In this document: in pieces, positions 9,989 to 19,087 of the stretch | Layout of the letters: every line of letters begins with the position of its first letter | Position numbering within the stretch: position 1 is the first letter of the stretch | NCBI RefSeq assembly: GCF_002954445.1 | Contig: NZ_MQWA01000001.1 | Coordinates: 2,611,666-2,675,665, forward strand | Source of the DNA: Rubritalea profundi | GTDB taxonomy: Bacteria; Verrucomicrobiota; Verrucomicrobiia; Verrucomicrobiales; Akkermansiaceae | DNA: 64,000 nt | Direction of reading: 5' to 3' | Made by a program: the position numbers and the translations under genes | The notes under the pieces: model-generated | The model's database searches: none | What the model was told of the DNA's origin: nothing | The model's input: only the letters and a program-made list of their open reading frames with translations

Positions 9989-11152
9989 ATGAAGCGCAAA
10001 AAAGTGGTTCTCCTGGGCTCTACCGGATCGATCGGAACTAGCACACTCAAGGTCGCTGGTGAAATCCCAGAGCGGATGGAAATCGTCGGGCTCGCCGCCG
10101 CGAATAGCGTGCAAGCACTCGCTCAACAAGCGAAGGAGACTGGCGCCAAGCATGTTGCCATTTATAATCCTGAGAAGGAAGCTGAGCTTCGCGCCTTGGT
10201 TGACGAAGATGTCCAAGTCTACACTGGCCTCGATGGCCTAGTGAAGCTCGCTGAGCTAGAAGGCGCCGATATGGTTCTTGTGGCAATTGTTGGAACTGCC
10301 GGATTACATCCAGCGCTCGCTGCGATCGAGGCCGGCAAAGAGCTAGCAGTCGCGAGCAAAGAAATTCTCGTGATGGCCGGTGAGCTAGTGATGGCGGCCG
10401 CAGAGCGCAAAGGCGTCAAAGTGCTGCCAGTGGATTCCGAGCACAATGCTATTTTTCAATGTCTCGAAGGTCACACCGGTGGTGAGAAAGAAATCTCAAG
10501 ACTCATACTCACGGCTTCCGGCGGACCTTTCCGCACCTGGGATGCTGACAAGCTTGTGGATGTGCAGTTAGAGCAAGCGCTGAAACACCCAACCTGGGAA
10601 ATGGGGCGTAAGATCACGATCGACTCAGCCACACTCTTTAATAAAGGCCTTGAGATGATCGAGGCTCGCTGGCTGTTTGGGGTCGAGATGGATAAAGTCG
10701 ATGTCATCGTCCATCCGCAAAGCATCGTGCACTCGATGGTAGAGTTTTCCGATAGCTCGGTGCTAGCACAGCTCAACACCACAGACATGTGTTTCCCTAT
10801 CCAATATGCCGTGACCTACCCTGAGCGTGTAGGCACTGGACTGAAACCACTCAATTTTGCCGAAATCGGCAAGTTAGAATTTGAGGCTGCCCGCCGTGAT
10901 GTTTTTCCCGCCATTGATCTAGCAGTCCGAGCAGGAACCAAAGGTGGGACGCTTCCCGCAGTGTACAATGCGGCAAATGAAGTCGCTGTAGACGCTTTCA
11001 TTGCTAAAGAAATTGGTTTCACCGACATCTGGAAATTAGTGGAAAAAGTGATGGATGCCCATGAGTGGAATCCCGGCAAATCACTCGACGAGCTTATTGC
11101 TGCAGATGCAGATACTAGAGTTCTCGCTCAACGCGTCCTTGAGTCGATTTAG
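9989..11152 (+). CDS. dxr: 1-deoxy-D-xylulose 5-phosphate reductoisomerase
   Basis: NADPH-dependent conversion of DXP to MEP, the second step of the MEP isoprenoid pathway. LLGSTGSIGTSTL (~7-19) is the NADPH-binding loop. ASKEILVMAG, PVDSEHNAIFQ and TIDSATLFNKGLE carry the catalytic and metal-binding residues, including the acidic cluster of the active site. The 387-aa length is normal. It is the last gene of the left core block; repeat sequence begins about 60 nt past its stop codon. Confidence 0.97.
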   Translation: MKRKKVVLLGSTGSIGTSTLKVAGEIPERMEIVGLAAANSVQALAQQAKETGAKHVAIYNPEKEAELRALVDEDVQVYTGLDGLVKLAELEGADMVLVAIVGTAGLHPALAAIEAGKELAVASKEILVMAGELVMAAAERKGVKVLPVDSEHNAIFQCLEGHTGGEKEISRLILTASGGPFRTWDADKLVDVQLEQALKHPTWEMGRKITIDSATLFNKGLEMIEARWLFGVEMDKVDVIVHPQSIVHSMVEFSDSSVLAQLNTTDMCFPIQYAVTYPERVGTGLKPLNFAEIGKLEFEAARRDVFPAIDLAVRAGTKGGTLPAVYNAANEVAVDAFIAKEIGFTDIWKLVEKVMDAHEWNPGKSLDELIAADADTRVLAQRVLESI

Positions 11153-11207
11153 ATGCCTATCCTATCCGTTTTTTCTCGCGATATCAATCGCTAGGATGAG
11201 TGCTGTC

Positions 11208-11612
11208 AAATATGTCGAACTGTGCAGATTTTGACACACAATATTTTCACAATGTGACGGTCACTCCACGTAGCGCGACCGTCTCGGGCGCTCAAAATAA
11301 TCCCAACGAAGCTGCTAATACCATCTTCACAGTTACATTGGCGAAATGATCAAATCTTGGGTTTTACTTTGCCAGCAGAGCTGGATTAATGAGCTGGCAC
11401 TGATTCTCTCATATTCTATCAGCGTTACGCGTTTACTGCTCGCCCCGCTCGATTGTCACATAGCTCGCTATGCTCCTTCCTTGTGCCTTGTTGAAATCTA
11501 AAAGCATCAGCGTCATTCCGACAATCTAACAGCTCAAATGGTATAACTCATAGCGCTCAGACCTCACCAGTGAACTTCCGCGCAGCTCATTTAGTCTGTC
11601 TCATAGATAATG
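11208..11612. repeat. Dispersed repeat R2, copy 1 (split by a MITE)
   Basis: First of several copies of a ~170-200 bp dispersed sequence. Shared blocks include CACAATGTGACGGTCACTCC, CTCAAAATAATCCCAACGAA, the AGCGCTCAGACCTCACCAG block and CTCATTTAGTCTGTCTCATA. Copies at 12950 and 14480 carry the same order without interruption between GCTGCT and ACTCA; here a 225-bp element sits at that point. Confidence 0.8.
11319..11543. mobile_element. MITE R1, copy 1, with TAA target duplication
   Basis: A 225-bp non-coding element beginning TACCATCTTCAC and ending CAAATGGTA, bracketed by TAA at 11316-11318 and 11544-11546. The uninterrupted R2 copies at 13105 and 14570 give the empty site, so the boundaries and the 3-bp duplication are directly supported. 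A second, longer copy lies at 51108-51399. No transposase is encoded. Confidence 0.8.
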
Positions 11613-11751
11613 TGCACTGGGGAGAGTCGAAGGTCAGAAGGTCTAAGGTCAAGCTAGCAAAGTCTGCTGACTTTGTGGATCCAGCAATCGCGCCCACGCG
11701 ATCTCACCAGACTTGCGACCTTTCGACTTTTGACACTGGGAGGTATCGAAA

Positions 11752-11800
11752 GTCTGAAAATCGTGCAGGATTAGACACCCAATATTTATGCTATGCGACG
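11752..11800. repeat. Partial R2 repeat, copy 2
   Basis: A fragment starting in CGAAAGTCTGAAAATCGTGC and running through GATTAGACACCCAATATTT, matching the start of the R2 block at 13000-13050. It diverges after about 50 bp, just before the 3' end of the thioredoxin gene. The 140 bp between copies 1 and 2 hold no recognisable gene. Confidence 0.65.
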
Positions 11801-11836
11801 TCTATTCTGATTTTTTTGAGTAGGGCGGATGTATCT

Positions 11837-12820
11837 TTACTCGCCAGCACCATGGACGTGGCCGGGCTCACCGTGTGCTGGGTTTGCAGCTTTAGGCTTG
11901 GATGCCGCTTCCTTCATTTTCTGCAGTTGTGGCTTGAAGCTTTCTGCAAACTTGGCCGCTTTTGACTCAGGGGCTGCCGCGATGATCTCATCGATCGCCT
12001 TGGCGGCACCATCAAAGTTATTGGTGCTTAACAATGGGTTCATTTTCATGCCAAGAATGCTTTGCTTTTCTTCGCCCACCACTTTGTAGTCGGTGATGAA
12101 CTTATCAACCAATGCGATAGCCCCATCGGCCTGACCGGCCTGCATGGCTGCGTTGATATCTGCTCCAATTTTGGCCAGCGCGTCTTTGCGCTTCTGTTCG
12201 GCGACGAAGCCCGATGCATCGGCTGGGTCGAGCTTGGCAATTTGGTCGGTGATGTCACTGTAATGACCGAGTTGATCTTCCGGAAGGGCTTTAAGGACCG
12301 TGACCAGGGCCTTGGCCTTAGCTACGCCTTCGAGTTTTTCGGCGGCTGCTAGAGCTTCGTCACGGGCGACACGCTTGCTACCTAGCTCATCGAGATGGCT
12401 AAGGTACTTTTCAGGGCCGCCAGCTTGGTAACCGGTGCGTGCAAAGGGGCGACCTTTAGCATCCAGTAACAGGATGGTCGGGAAGCCACGGACTCCGTAT
12501 TTTGCCTGCAGCTCAGCATTTTGTTTCTGAGTGGCTTCACTGAGCTTGGATTTGTCTTTAGGGAAATCGAGCTCAACCAGCACAAACTTATCAGCGACAC
12601 CTTTTTTGAAAGAGTCGTGTTTAAAAACTTCATCGACGAGCTTGATGCACCATCCACACCAGTCGGAACCGGTGAAGTCGACGAGCAGCTCTTTGTTTTC
12701 AGCCGCAGCTTTTTTCTTAGCGGCTTCGAAGTCGGTCATCCATTCGTCTCCAGCGGCAGTGGCAAAGCAGGCGGTCATTGCCAGAGCTAGGCCGGCGAGT
12801 AGTAATTTTTTAATGATCAT
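11837..12820 (-). CDS. Exported thioredoxin-fold protein
   Basis: 327-aa secreted thioredoxin-like protein. It has an N-terminal signal peptide (to about residue 23; a Cys at 18 makes a lipoprotein possible), a Thioredoxin_7-type fold with WCGWC (Cys55/Cys58) and a cis-proline in VRGFPT. A long Ala/Lys-rich helical domain follows and the tail is His/Gly-rich (HGEPGHVHGAGE). Likely a periplasmic disulfide reductase or isomerase. The HGEPGHVHG tail might bind metal. It is flanked on both sides by R2 repeats. Confidence 0.85.
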   Translation of the reverse strand: MIIKKLLLAGLALAMTACFATAAGDEWMTDFEAAKKKAAAENKELLVDFTGSDWCGWCIKLVDEVFKHDSFKKGVADKFVLVELDFPKDKSKLSEATQKQNAELQAKYGVRGFPTILLLDAKGRPFARTGYQAGGPEKYLSHLDELGSKRVARDEALAAAEKLEGVAKAKALVTVLKALPEDQLGHYSDITDQIAKLDPADASGFVAEQKRKDALAKIGADINAAMQAGQADGAIALVDKFITDYKVVGEEKQSILGMKMNPLLSTNNFDGAAKAIDEIIAAAPESKAAKFAESFKPQLQKMKEAASKPKAANPAHGEPGHVHGAGE

Positions 12821-12949
12821 AATTTGTGATTGTTTCGATTGGGACGTAGGGGAATGTGATTTTATTCCCCCATTTGTCCAATCATATCGTCACGGATATC
12901 GGTTCTTGTCTCATTTTTTGGGTGGTTGACACACTTTACAGATCGCCCT

Positions 12950-13112
12950 GCACAGCTCATTCAGTCTATCTCATAGATCATGCGCACTGAGAAGTATCGA
13001 AGGCCTGAAAGTCGTGCAGGATTAGACACCCAATATTTGTGCAATGTGACCGTCACTCCACGTAGTGCGACCGTCTCGGTCGCTCAAAATAATCCCAGCG
13101 AAGCTGCTAACT
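12950..13112. repeat. Dispersed repeat R2, copy 3
   Basis: Longest uninterrupted R2 copy. It runs from CTCATTCAGTCTATCTCATA through the conserved GATTAGACACCCAATATTTG block to GCTGCTAACTCAC. It contains a perfect hairpin GCGACCGTCTCGGTCGC at 13067-13083 (7-bp stem, 3-nt loop). It lies between the thioredoxin and Fic genes and overlaps no recognisable coding sequence. Confidence 0.8.
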
Positions 13113-13119
13113 CACAATA

Positions 13120-14253
13120 TCACTTAAAGAGGGCTATGTATTCCGTGAAGAGGAAGAGGCGATTGCGACGCTTGCCTGTGCCTTCTTTCAGCACGCCATG
13201 CTTGACGAGGTCTTGAATCATAGCAGAGGCTGTATTCGCTGTTGTTTCGAGTAGCTGACTTACCCACTTCACATCGACCACAGGATGTGCGTAGAGATGG
13301 AGCATCAGCCTCTGAGCATTCTCCTGCCTCCGTGTGGTGAAGCTTGGTAGCACCTCAGTGTCGATACGCTGCTTAATCGATAAAATAGAACGAAACACCT
13401 GTGCCGAGGCTCGGGCGGTTTCCTCAACACCATGCAGAAAAAATACGAGCCAAGCTCGCAAGTGGTTCCCTTGCCTCACCGCCATCAGATGATCAATGTA
13501 GGCAGTTTTGTTACGCTCAAAATAATCGGACAAATACAAGGCTGGTTGTGCAAGTATCCGCTCTGAGGCTAGATAGAGCGAGATCATCAAGCGCCCCAGT
13601 CTCCCATTCCCATCTAGAAACGGATGAATGGTCTCAAACTGGTAGTGGGCGATTGCTATACGTATCAGCGGATGCACAAAAAAACCTTGAGCATGTAGGA
13701 ATTTCTCCAAATCTCCCATCAGCTCAGGCACATGCTCATCATGTGGCGGCACAAAGGCAGCATTCTTTAGGCTGACACCTATCCAGTTCTGATTCCGCCG
13801 AAACTCCCCAGCTTGCTTATGCTCACCTCGTACGCCTGCCATCAGCATAGCATGCGTCTCACATAGCAGACGATTACTCAGAGGTAACTTCTCAAGGCTC
13901 TTGATAGCACCATTGATAGCTTCAATGTAGCTCTGCACCTCAGCCCAATCATCACGTCCCTCAGGCTCTAGGTCGCTCAGATCCTTGAAAGCATCCTCAA
14001 TGTTGGTCTGCGTTCCCTCCAGTCTACTGGACTGCGTCGCCTCCTTCGCCACGTGCATCCTTATAAAAAAGTCAATGTCTGGGATTAGTTGAGAAAAGGC
14101 ATTTAGCTCACCTAGGGCACGGTCGGCTTTACCTAGTAAATCCGTGAGCTCTGCATCAGACATATCCCATGCGTGGCATACCTTCGTCGGTAAAAAGGCT
14201 CGGTACTGGAAACGCTCCTCCAGCTCTCCTGCTCTGTAGTCTTTTATATCCAT
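13120..14253 (-). CDS. Fic-family AMP-transferase with winged-helix C-terminus
   Basis: 377-aa Fic protein. The canonical motif HPFLDGNGRLGR starts at His210, the catalytic base. An N-terminal inhibitory helix motif SSRLEG (75-80) matches the (S/T)xxxE(G/N) signature of self-inhibited class II Fic proteins, so the resting enzyme is probably autoinhibited. The C-terminal ~90 residues look like a winged helix (VVDVKWVSQLLETTANTA), as in Fic/DOC regulators that may bind DNA. No antitoxin gene is adjacent. It sits between R2 copies 3 and 4, suggesting arrival by transfer. The target is unknown. Confidence 0.9.
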   Translation of the reverse strand: MDIKDYRAGELEERFQYRAFLPTKVCHAWDMSDAELTDLLGKADRALGELNAFSQLIPDIDFFIRMHVAKEATQSSRLEGTQTNIEDAFKDLSDLEPEGRDDWAEVQSYIEAINGAIKSLEKLPLSNRLLCETHAMLMAGVRGEHKQAGEFRRNQNWIGVSLKNAAFVPPHDEHVPELMGDLEKFLHAQGFFVHPLIRIAIAHYQFETIHPFLDGNGRLGRLMISLYLASERILAQPALYLSDYFERNKTAYIDHLMAVRQGNHLRAWLVFFLHGVEETARASAQVFRSILSIKQRIDTEVLPSFTTRRQENAQRLMLHLYAHPVVDVKWVSQLLETTANTASAMIQDLVKHGVLKEGTGKRRNRLFLFTEYIALFK

Positions 14254-14479
14254 ATGTCAAATAGTCGTCATTTTTTGATTTAGCTAAATTATTATATCAG
14301 AAAACAAGCCTCCTCAAGATCAAATGTCAGAATTAAGCCAACTTCTGACATAGTGAGTCTCATGTATCAAGAACTCCGCTATTCGCAGTCATCTTGGTCT
14401 AGAGGTCTGAAAGCACCTCGAAGCGTGGCGGCGGTTTCTAACCGCCCAGCCCAACTCCCCGCGAAGATCACACTCGAAA

Positions 14480-14612
14480 ATTTAGACATACAATATTTGT
14501 GCAATGTGACGCTCACTCCACGTAACGCGACCGTCTCGGTCGCTCAAAATAATCCCAGCGAAGCTGCTGACTCACAGCGCTCAGTCCTCACCAGCAAACT
14601 TCCGAACGCCAT
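14480..14612. repeat. Dispersed repeat R2, copy 4
   Basis: Matches R2 from TTTAGACATACAATATTTGTG through the GCGACCGTCTCGGTCGC hairpin and GCTGCTGACTCACAGCGCTCAG to CCTCACCAGCAAACTTCCG. It has no MITE insertion, which provides the empty site for copy 1. The 230 bp between the Fic start and this repeat show nothing recognisable. Confidence 0.8.
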
Positions 14613-14735
14613 TCAGGCCCGTCATCCCCACACAACTCTGGCTGATAGAGCCCTCCATAGACCCATACCAATTTCCAAGATCCTTTGTAGAATAGGGATT
14701 ATTGGAGTTTCGGGCTCATTTAGTCTGTCTATATA

Positions 14736-15588
14736 CTCGAAACGAGCCCGTAACCACAATCTCTATGTTCAGGTCGTTCTGGACGGCTGGCCGTGGACCA
14801 CATACTATCGGGACATCGCCCTGGCCGATCTACGTGACATCGAAGGGAACAACCGGGAAAACATGACACCGGGCAGTATTGCTGCAAAGACGGACTATCT
14901 CGAACGCGTTGTTCAGGCCGTCAAAAACGCCGGGCTGGCGACCACGATTTTTTCCTATGAAATCAGCAACGAACCCTGCTCCTGGACCAATGCGAAACCC
15001 TTCAGCGTAACAACTGGGATCTTTAAAACTGCCGCCGGAACCTATGACATGAGCAGTGCAGCCTCCCGCCAGGCCTGCGCGGACGATAACCTGGTTCTCG
15101 CCCTCTCAACATGGCGCGATGCCGTCAAACGCATTGATCCGGACACATTGGTCAACGTTGGACTCTTCAGCTATGCCGCCGTCAAAAAAGCCGGCATGGC
15201 AACCAACGGCCTGCTTCCTATTGGGACAAAAGATGTGCGCTGGCCTGGACGAATGAAAAATGTGGTATCCGTAACCGACTTCGGAGATCTGCACATGTAT
15301 GTTCAGTCCACCGGAACCACGGTTGCCCAGCATATGGAAAGCCAGGAATGGTCGATGATCCAGAACAAGAACACGAAACCGTTTATTTCCGGAGAATTCG
15401 GTGCACATCGAATCTCTTATCCGGATGACGCAACGGCAGCAGCCGCCCTGTATGACTGGCGGCAGGACATGCTGGATACCGGTTTTGCGGGAGCGTTACT
15501 GTTTACATGGGACACGCTCAACCATAGTCGATGGACTGCCGTCGAAGGCAACGGAGCCGTCAATAAAGCCCTCAAGCCCTGCGGTTAG
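14736..15588 (+). pseudogene. GH5-like cellulase fragment lacking its N-terminus
   Basis: The last ~280 residues of a secreted glycoside hydrolase family 5 type enzyme. FSYEISNEPC supplies the acid/base glutamate and KPFISGEFGAH the nucleophile glutamate. The reading frame stays open upstream to 14353, but that part translates R2 repeat sequence. Homologous-looking protein begins right after a CTCATTTAGTCTGTCT motif at 14715. The signal peptide and first barrel strands are missing, so it is probably not exported or active. The end (KALKPCG) looks natural. Confidence 0.75.
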
Positions 15589-15925
15589 CATGAATGAAAT
15601 TGATTTCCTGCTCCAGATCGGGCAGATGGAAACGTATGGGGGCAGAGAATTAACCTCCAATCATCCTTCGAGCCGCTTGGTTCTTCGTCAAATCCTACAT
15701 CTCCGCAAAAGAGTGCTCAAAGCTGTAGTTACTGCTAGGAATTTACTTATTGCGGGGGGGAATACAAGCTAAGGGCCTGACCTTTTTGATATAAGAGACC
15801 TTTTAGATCTCCGACGTTCTACATATATACTTAGACAGACAAACTATGAGAGAGTGCAGTGTTTCTATGGGTTAGCGTGAGTTATTGGTCTCTATGGCTA
15901 AAGCACGCGCCGCTCATTTTGGCCA
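15589..15925. other. Intergenic stretch with a possible 60-aa ORF and an inverted boundary motif
   Basis: A 60-codon ORF (15590-15772, plus strand, starting MNEIDFLLQIG) follows the GH5 stop directly. It resembles nothing I recognise and may be debris. At 15825-15850 an inverted version of the CTCAT..GTCTGTCTA..TATA motif appears, facing the copy at 14715. No other gene is visible before the protease stop codon at 15926. Confidence 0.4.
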
Positions 15926-17418
15926 TCAATCGCTTACGAGTTCACTGATGACAGCATCGATCGTGAAGAGCGATTTGCCAAAGTTTCCATCTTTAATAAT
16001 CAGTTGCGATTCACCGAGGAAGCTGCCCTTGGGATCATAGCTGCGCAAGGCGCATTCGTGTAATTCGCCGGTGGCGCTGCTGCCGTCGGCGCGGCTGAGC
16101 CGTAGGAAGAGTCGGCCTTTGCCGTCGTTGTCGGGTGCCAAGTTCTTCAGCAAAGAAGTGAGATCGATTCCTACTTCGATCGGAGTGTCATCACCCGGGC
16201 CAGCCATCGGAACGTGGCCGGCATTGCCGCCGCCGAAGAGGGGCCAACCGTTGAAGGCTTGCGGTGCGAATTCGTGCTCGGGAGCGGAGGCGTTCTTATC
16301 CCCGGCAATGCCTATGGTCATCCGCAGGTCCGTCCGGTCGTCGCAAGCGAGCTTGAGCCTCAGCGTGCGGCGAGGCAGATAACGGGTAACTTCGGCCCGG
16401 CGCAGGTCGTTGCCACGTTTCCAGGTCGGGTCAATCATGGCGCTATAGAGCAAATAGATACGGCCGTCCTTCGACCAGCTCTTGCCCCATGAGTTGACGA
16501 CGATGTAGGCTCCGCGTTCCCAGTCGGCGAGCGTGACTTTGCCATCGCCGTTGAGGTCGAGATCGTTGGTGATTTTCCCGTCGCCGTTCAAGTCGTGTCC
16601 GACCTGGTCGTCGTATCCCACACAGGTAATGCCGTGGCCATAGCCGCTGGGCCCCCAGCGGGTCCAGATGTCTTCGCCCGCCGCATGTTCTCCTTTTGGA
16701 ATGGTGACTGTGACTTTTTTTAACTCGCCCATACGGCCGTCCAACGCGAATAGGCCGCCGAGGGTCTTCTTGTTCGGCTTCGGTTGATTGCGGTCGAAAA
16801 GCCAACCACGGGCTTCGTTGAGTTGGTCAATGGTATTGGCCGGCGAGTAGCGATAGCCCGAGACTCGATACTCCATCGCTTCGCGCCAGATCTGGTAGCC
16901 GTTTGGCCACAGGCCGATCTTCTTTAGGCGGACTCCACCGTGGGACTTGGCAGTGGGCACGCCGATGTGCTTGGCCACCTCCCAACCGTGATAGGCTCCG
17001 ATCCTTTGTTTTCGGCTAGGTTCATCATATTCCATGAAAAGTGAGCCGGGAAGCAGGTCGCGTCAGTGTCTGCGACGGTGCCATTCAACACGTTCATTTC
17101 GTAAGTGAAGATCGAGGCCACGGATGCGAATTGGCCACATGCCCCCCATTTCTGTTTGAAGATTGCCGGGAACTGGGGGCGAGCGGAATTGTCGACACGC
17201 GAAGGCAATCGGCCGAGATCGACCTTGGTCTCACCAATATCGGGGCCGGAGGCGTCACGCCAGGTGTTGTAGTTTTTGCCCTCGGACGGTGGCCGGGAAA
17301 AAGAACCGGGATAGGCGGCGCGAGCTTTGTCGGCCTCGTTAGTAGCTGCCAGACTGATGGAAGCGGAGAGGGCGAGGAGGGAGCAAAAAATGAGCCCGCG
17401 TTTAGGATAAGTGATCAT
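15926..17418 (-). pseudogene. Papain-family (C1) cysteine protease, frameshifted
   Basis: A secreted C1 peptidase split between two frames. The first part starts MITYPKRGLIFCSLL (signal peptide) and contains the catalytic-Cys region QKWGACGQFAS. The second has the catalytic His (GYGHGITCVGYDD) and Asn (IVVNSWGKSW). Two DLNGDGK repeats between them look like calcium-binding dockerin/EF-type loops. The frames meet near 17000, where NLAENKGS in one frame continues as GAYHGWEVAKHIG in the other, so one indel explains the break. The C-terminal ~150 residues form an unrecognised beta-rich domain. Confidence 0.8.
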
Positions 17419-17556
17419 GGAAATTGTTTTGAAGTTGGACCATCCTTTTCCTGCTAGAAATTTGCTTTCCGAGTGTAAGTGACGTTGCCTAAGCCGTGAC
17501 CATGCCGCGGAACCCCAAAAGAGCAACCGTCAATCCTAGGCGCTATTAGTCTGTCT

Positions 17557-17738
17557 GTTAAATTGTGAGCCTCCACCTTCTCACCGGGAGCGGCCCAACC
17601 CCAGAACCTGGCATCGCTCTGTTGTTGCAGAACCATGTTGTCCGACAGCACCGCCGGTAGTTTGACCTCGGCAAGGAGATTGCTTGCCCCTGCCGATAAG
17701 ACCAAAAGGCCAATAGAAAATTTCTTGCGCATGTTCAT
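17557..17738 (-). pseudogene. Sialate O-acetylesterase-type N-terminal fragment
   Basis: Starts MNMRKKFSIGLLVLS (signal peptide) and continues LPAVLSDNMVLQQQSDARFWGW, the typical N-terminus of secreted sialate O-acetylesterases. Homology stops after about 60 residues, exactly where the inverse of TTAGTCTGTCT begins (17543-17556); the frame then runs on through unrelated sequence to 17454. Only the first tenth of the gene remains. Confidence 0.75.
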
Positions 17739-17808
17739 AGATTTATTTGATTTTAAAATAGTAAGGGACTGCCAGTGCTGGCAAGCCATTTGCCTAGAGG
17801 TTCTTTGG

Positions 17809-18681
17809 TCACTCAGGCAGCACTTCGTGTGTTTTCAGGTAAGCTTCCGCGAAACGTCTGCCCATCTTGATCTGACCTTTGCCGCTATAGTGAATGTTAT
17901 CTTCGTTTTTGGGGACCTGAGCTTCTTTGGGGCTATTCAAGCCTGCATGGTACGGGTTCATTTCACAGTCATCGGTTTTGATCATGACTGTATTGGGGAC
18001 CTTCAACTCAGCCTGAGCCTTTTGCACAATATCGGCATGGAGAAAACGTGGACGGCCGCAGTATGATTTTGCCGGATTGATTTGTCCTAGAATGAAAAGC
18101 AGGTTCGGTTCATTGGTGTCATTGCGTACTGTAGCGATCAGTTTGACCAGCTTGGCTTGATACGCCTCAGCCACTTCTTTGGTATCAGAATCGCTTTCCC
18201 CCTGGTGCCAGAGCATCGCTGCAAGTTGGGCGTCGGGTGCGTTTTTACTGGCCTCTTTGAAAGCTGTTATCAGGCGCGGGTAGAGCTTTCCAGTGGCTGC
18301 CCATTTGTCCATGGAAGTGCCTCCCGCTGCATATTTTACAAGACCGATATGTTTTCCGGGAAGGGCCGTTGAAAGTGCATGCGAAAATCCAATCTCGGGG
18401 CCAAATCGTTTGCCGATTTCCAGTGGTTGCCAATTTTTATCTTTAACATTCCAGACAGAAACATTTGCTGGAGCACTGTGGTAAGGTTTGTATTTTTCTG
18501 TATCCGGAAGGTCTGCGGTGTAGCCACCGCCAGCCATATTCGACTGCCCACTGAGCAGAAAAATAAGCTCCGGCTTAGCGGATAGTTGGTCAGATTCATT
18601 GGCGATGCCACTGCTGATCCAACTGAATACTAGCAAGACAGAGACGATCAGGGATTTTCTATTTAAGTTCTTATTGTACAT
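17809..18681 (-). CDS. SGNH-type carbohydrate acetylesterase (SASA domain)
   Basis: 290-aa exported esterase of the SASA/DUF303 family, expected to remove acetyl groups from glycans. It has a signal peptide, then block I SGQSNM (Ser47 as nucleophile), LWHQGESD (~165), and the late catalytic Asp/His pair in DNIHYSGKGQ. These are the usual landmarks, and the length is that of a complete single-domain enzyme. It lies 70 nt upstream of the truncated sialate-esterase remnant. Confidence 0.85.
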   Translation of the reverse strand: MYNKNLNRKSLIVSVLLVFSWISSGIANESDQLSAKPELIFLLSGQSNMAGGGYTADLPDTEKYKPYHSAPANVSVWNVKDKNWQPLEIGKRFGPEIGFSHALSTALPGKHIGLVKYAAGGTSMDKWAATGKLYPRLITAFKEASKNAPDAQLAAMLWHQGESDSDTKEVAEAYQAKLVKLIATVRNDTNEPNLLFILGQINPAKSYCGRPRFLHADIVQKAQAELKVPNTVMIKTDDCEMNPYHAGLNSPKEAQVPKNEDNIHYSGKGQIKMGRRFAEAYLKTHEVLPE

Positions 18682-18736
18682 GATTTTATTCTTTCGGTGT
18701 TACTATGAATGCTAAACGTAGCGCTGGCAGGCATTG

Positions 18737-18790
18737 TTTCAAAATCATTTCAAAATCATTTCAAACTCATTTAGTCTGTCTTATAGATCA
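18737..18790. repeat. 11-bp tandem repeat joined to the boundary motif
   Basis: Three consecutive 11-bp units (TTTCAAAATCA, TTTCAAAATCA, TTTCAAACTCA) run straight into CTCATTTAGTCTGTCTTATAG, the motif also found at 11586, 12956, 14715 and 17543. It lies between the SASA esterase start and the stop of the 82-aa protein; that stop codon is inside the motif. Confidence 0.7.
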
Positions 18791-19029
18791 GCGATGGGGT
18801 GAAACTTTCCGGCATACTTGATCGTGCGGTAAGGTATAGTTTCCGTAGAATCTTCTGCGTTATTTTCTGAATCAGAGGGGTCTTCAGTAGAATATGTAAC
18901 TGGTTCAGTTTGACCAGCAGGAGCGGAATGATCCTGTATGTGCTGAGCATCCGCGAGAAGCTGGGGAGAGATCTGGATCATGGCAATCGCAGTGATCAGG
19001 AGAATGACTGGAAGAATTTTCATAGTCAC
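18781..19029 (-). CDS. Small exported protein of unknown function
   Basis: 82 aa. It has a hydrophobic N-terminus (MTMKILPVILLITAIAM) typical of a signal peptide or anchor, then an acidic Ser/Glu-rich stretch and a short basic end. I recognise no domain. It is 58 nt downstream of the DUF3347 protein in the same direction and probably belongs to the metal-efflux transcript. Its C-terminus coincides with the repeat motif at 18766, so the end may not be original. Confidence 0.5.
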   Translation of the reverse strand: MTMKILPVILLITAIAMIQISPQLLADAQHIQDHSAPAGQTEPVTYSTEDPSDSENNAEDSTETIPYRTIKYAGKFHPIADL

Positions 19030-19087
19030 TTGTTTGGCTTTTGAGCGGGGACTGGCAGTCCTCGCTCAAAGGCTAATGGAGTGGAAC

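Noticed and set aside
11319-11543. CRISPR array from the repeated blocks near 11-14 kb
   Set aside because: Repeat units are long (about 100-200 bp), separated by whole genes and not regularly spaced; no cas genes.
11208-14612. Chromosomal integron cassette array (R2 as attC sites)
   Set aside because: No integrase gene, no clear R'/R'' core sites (RYYYAAC/GTTRRRY), and the genes between repeats are on mixed strands. A cassette-like layout remains, but not integron type.
14353-14735. N-terminal 120 residues of the GH5 frame as real protein
   Set aside because: These codons translate R2 repeat sequence and show no signal peptide or GH5 similarity.
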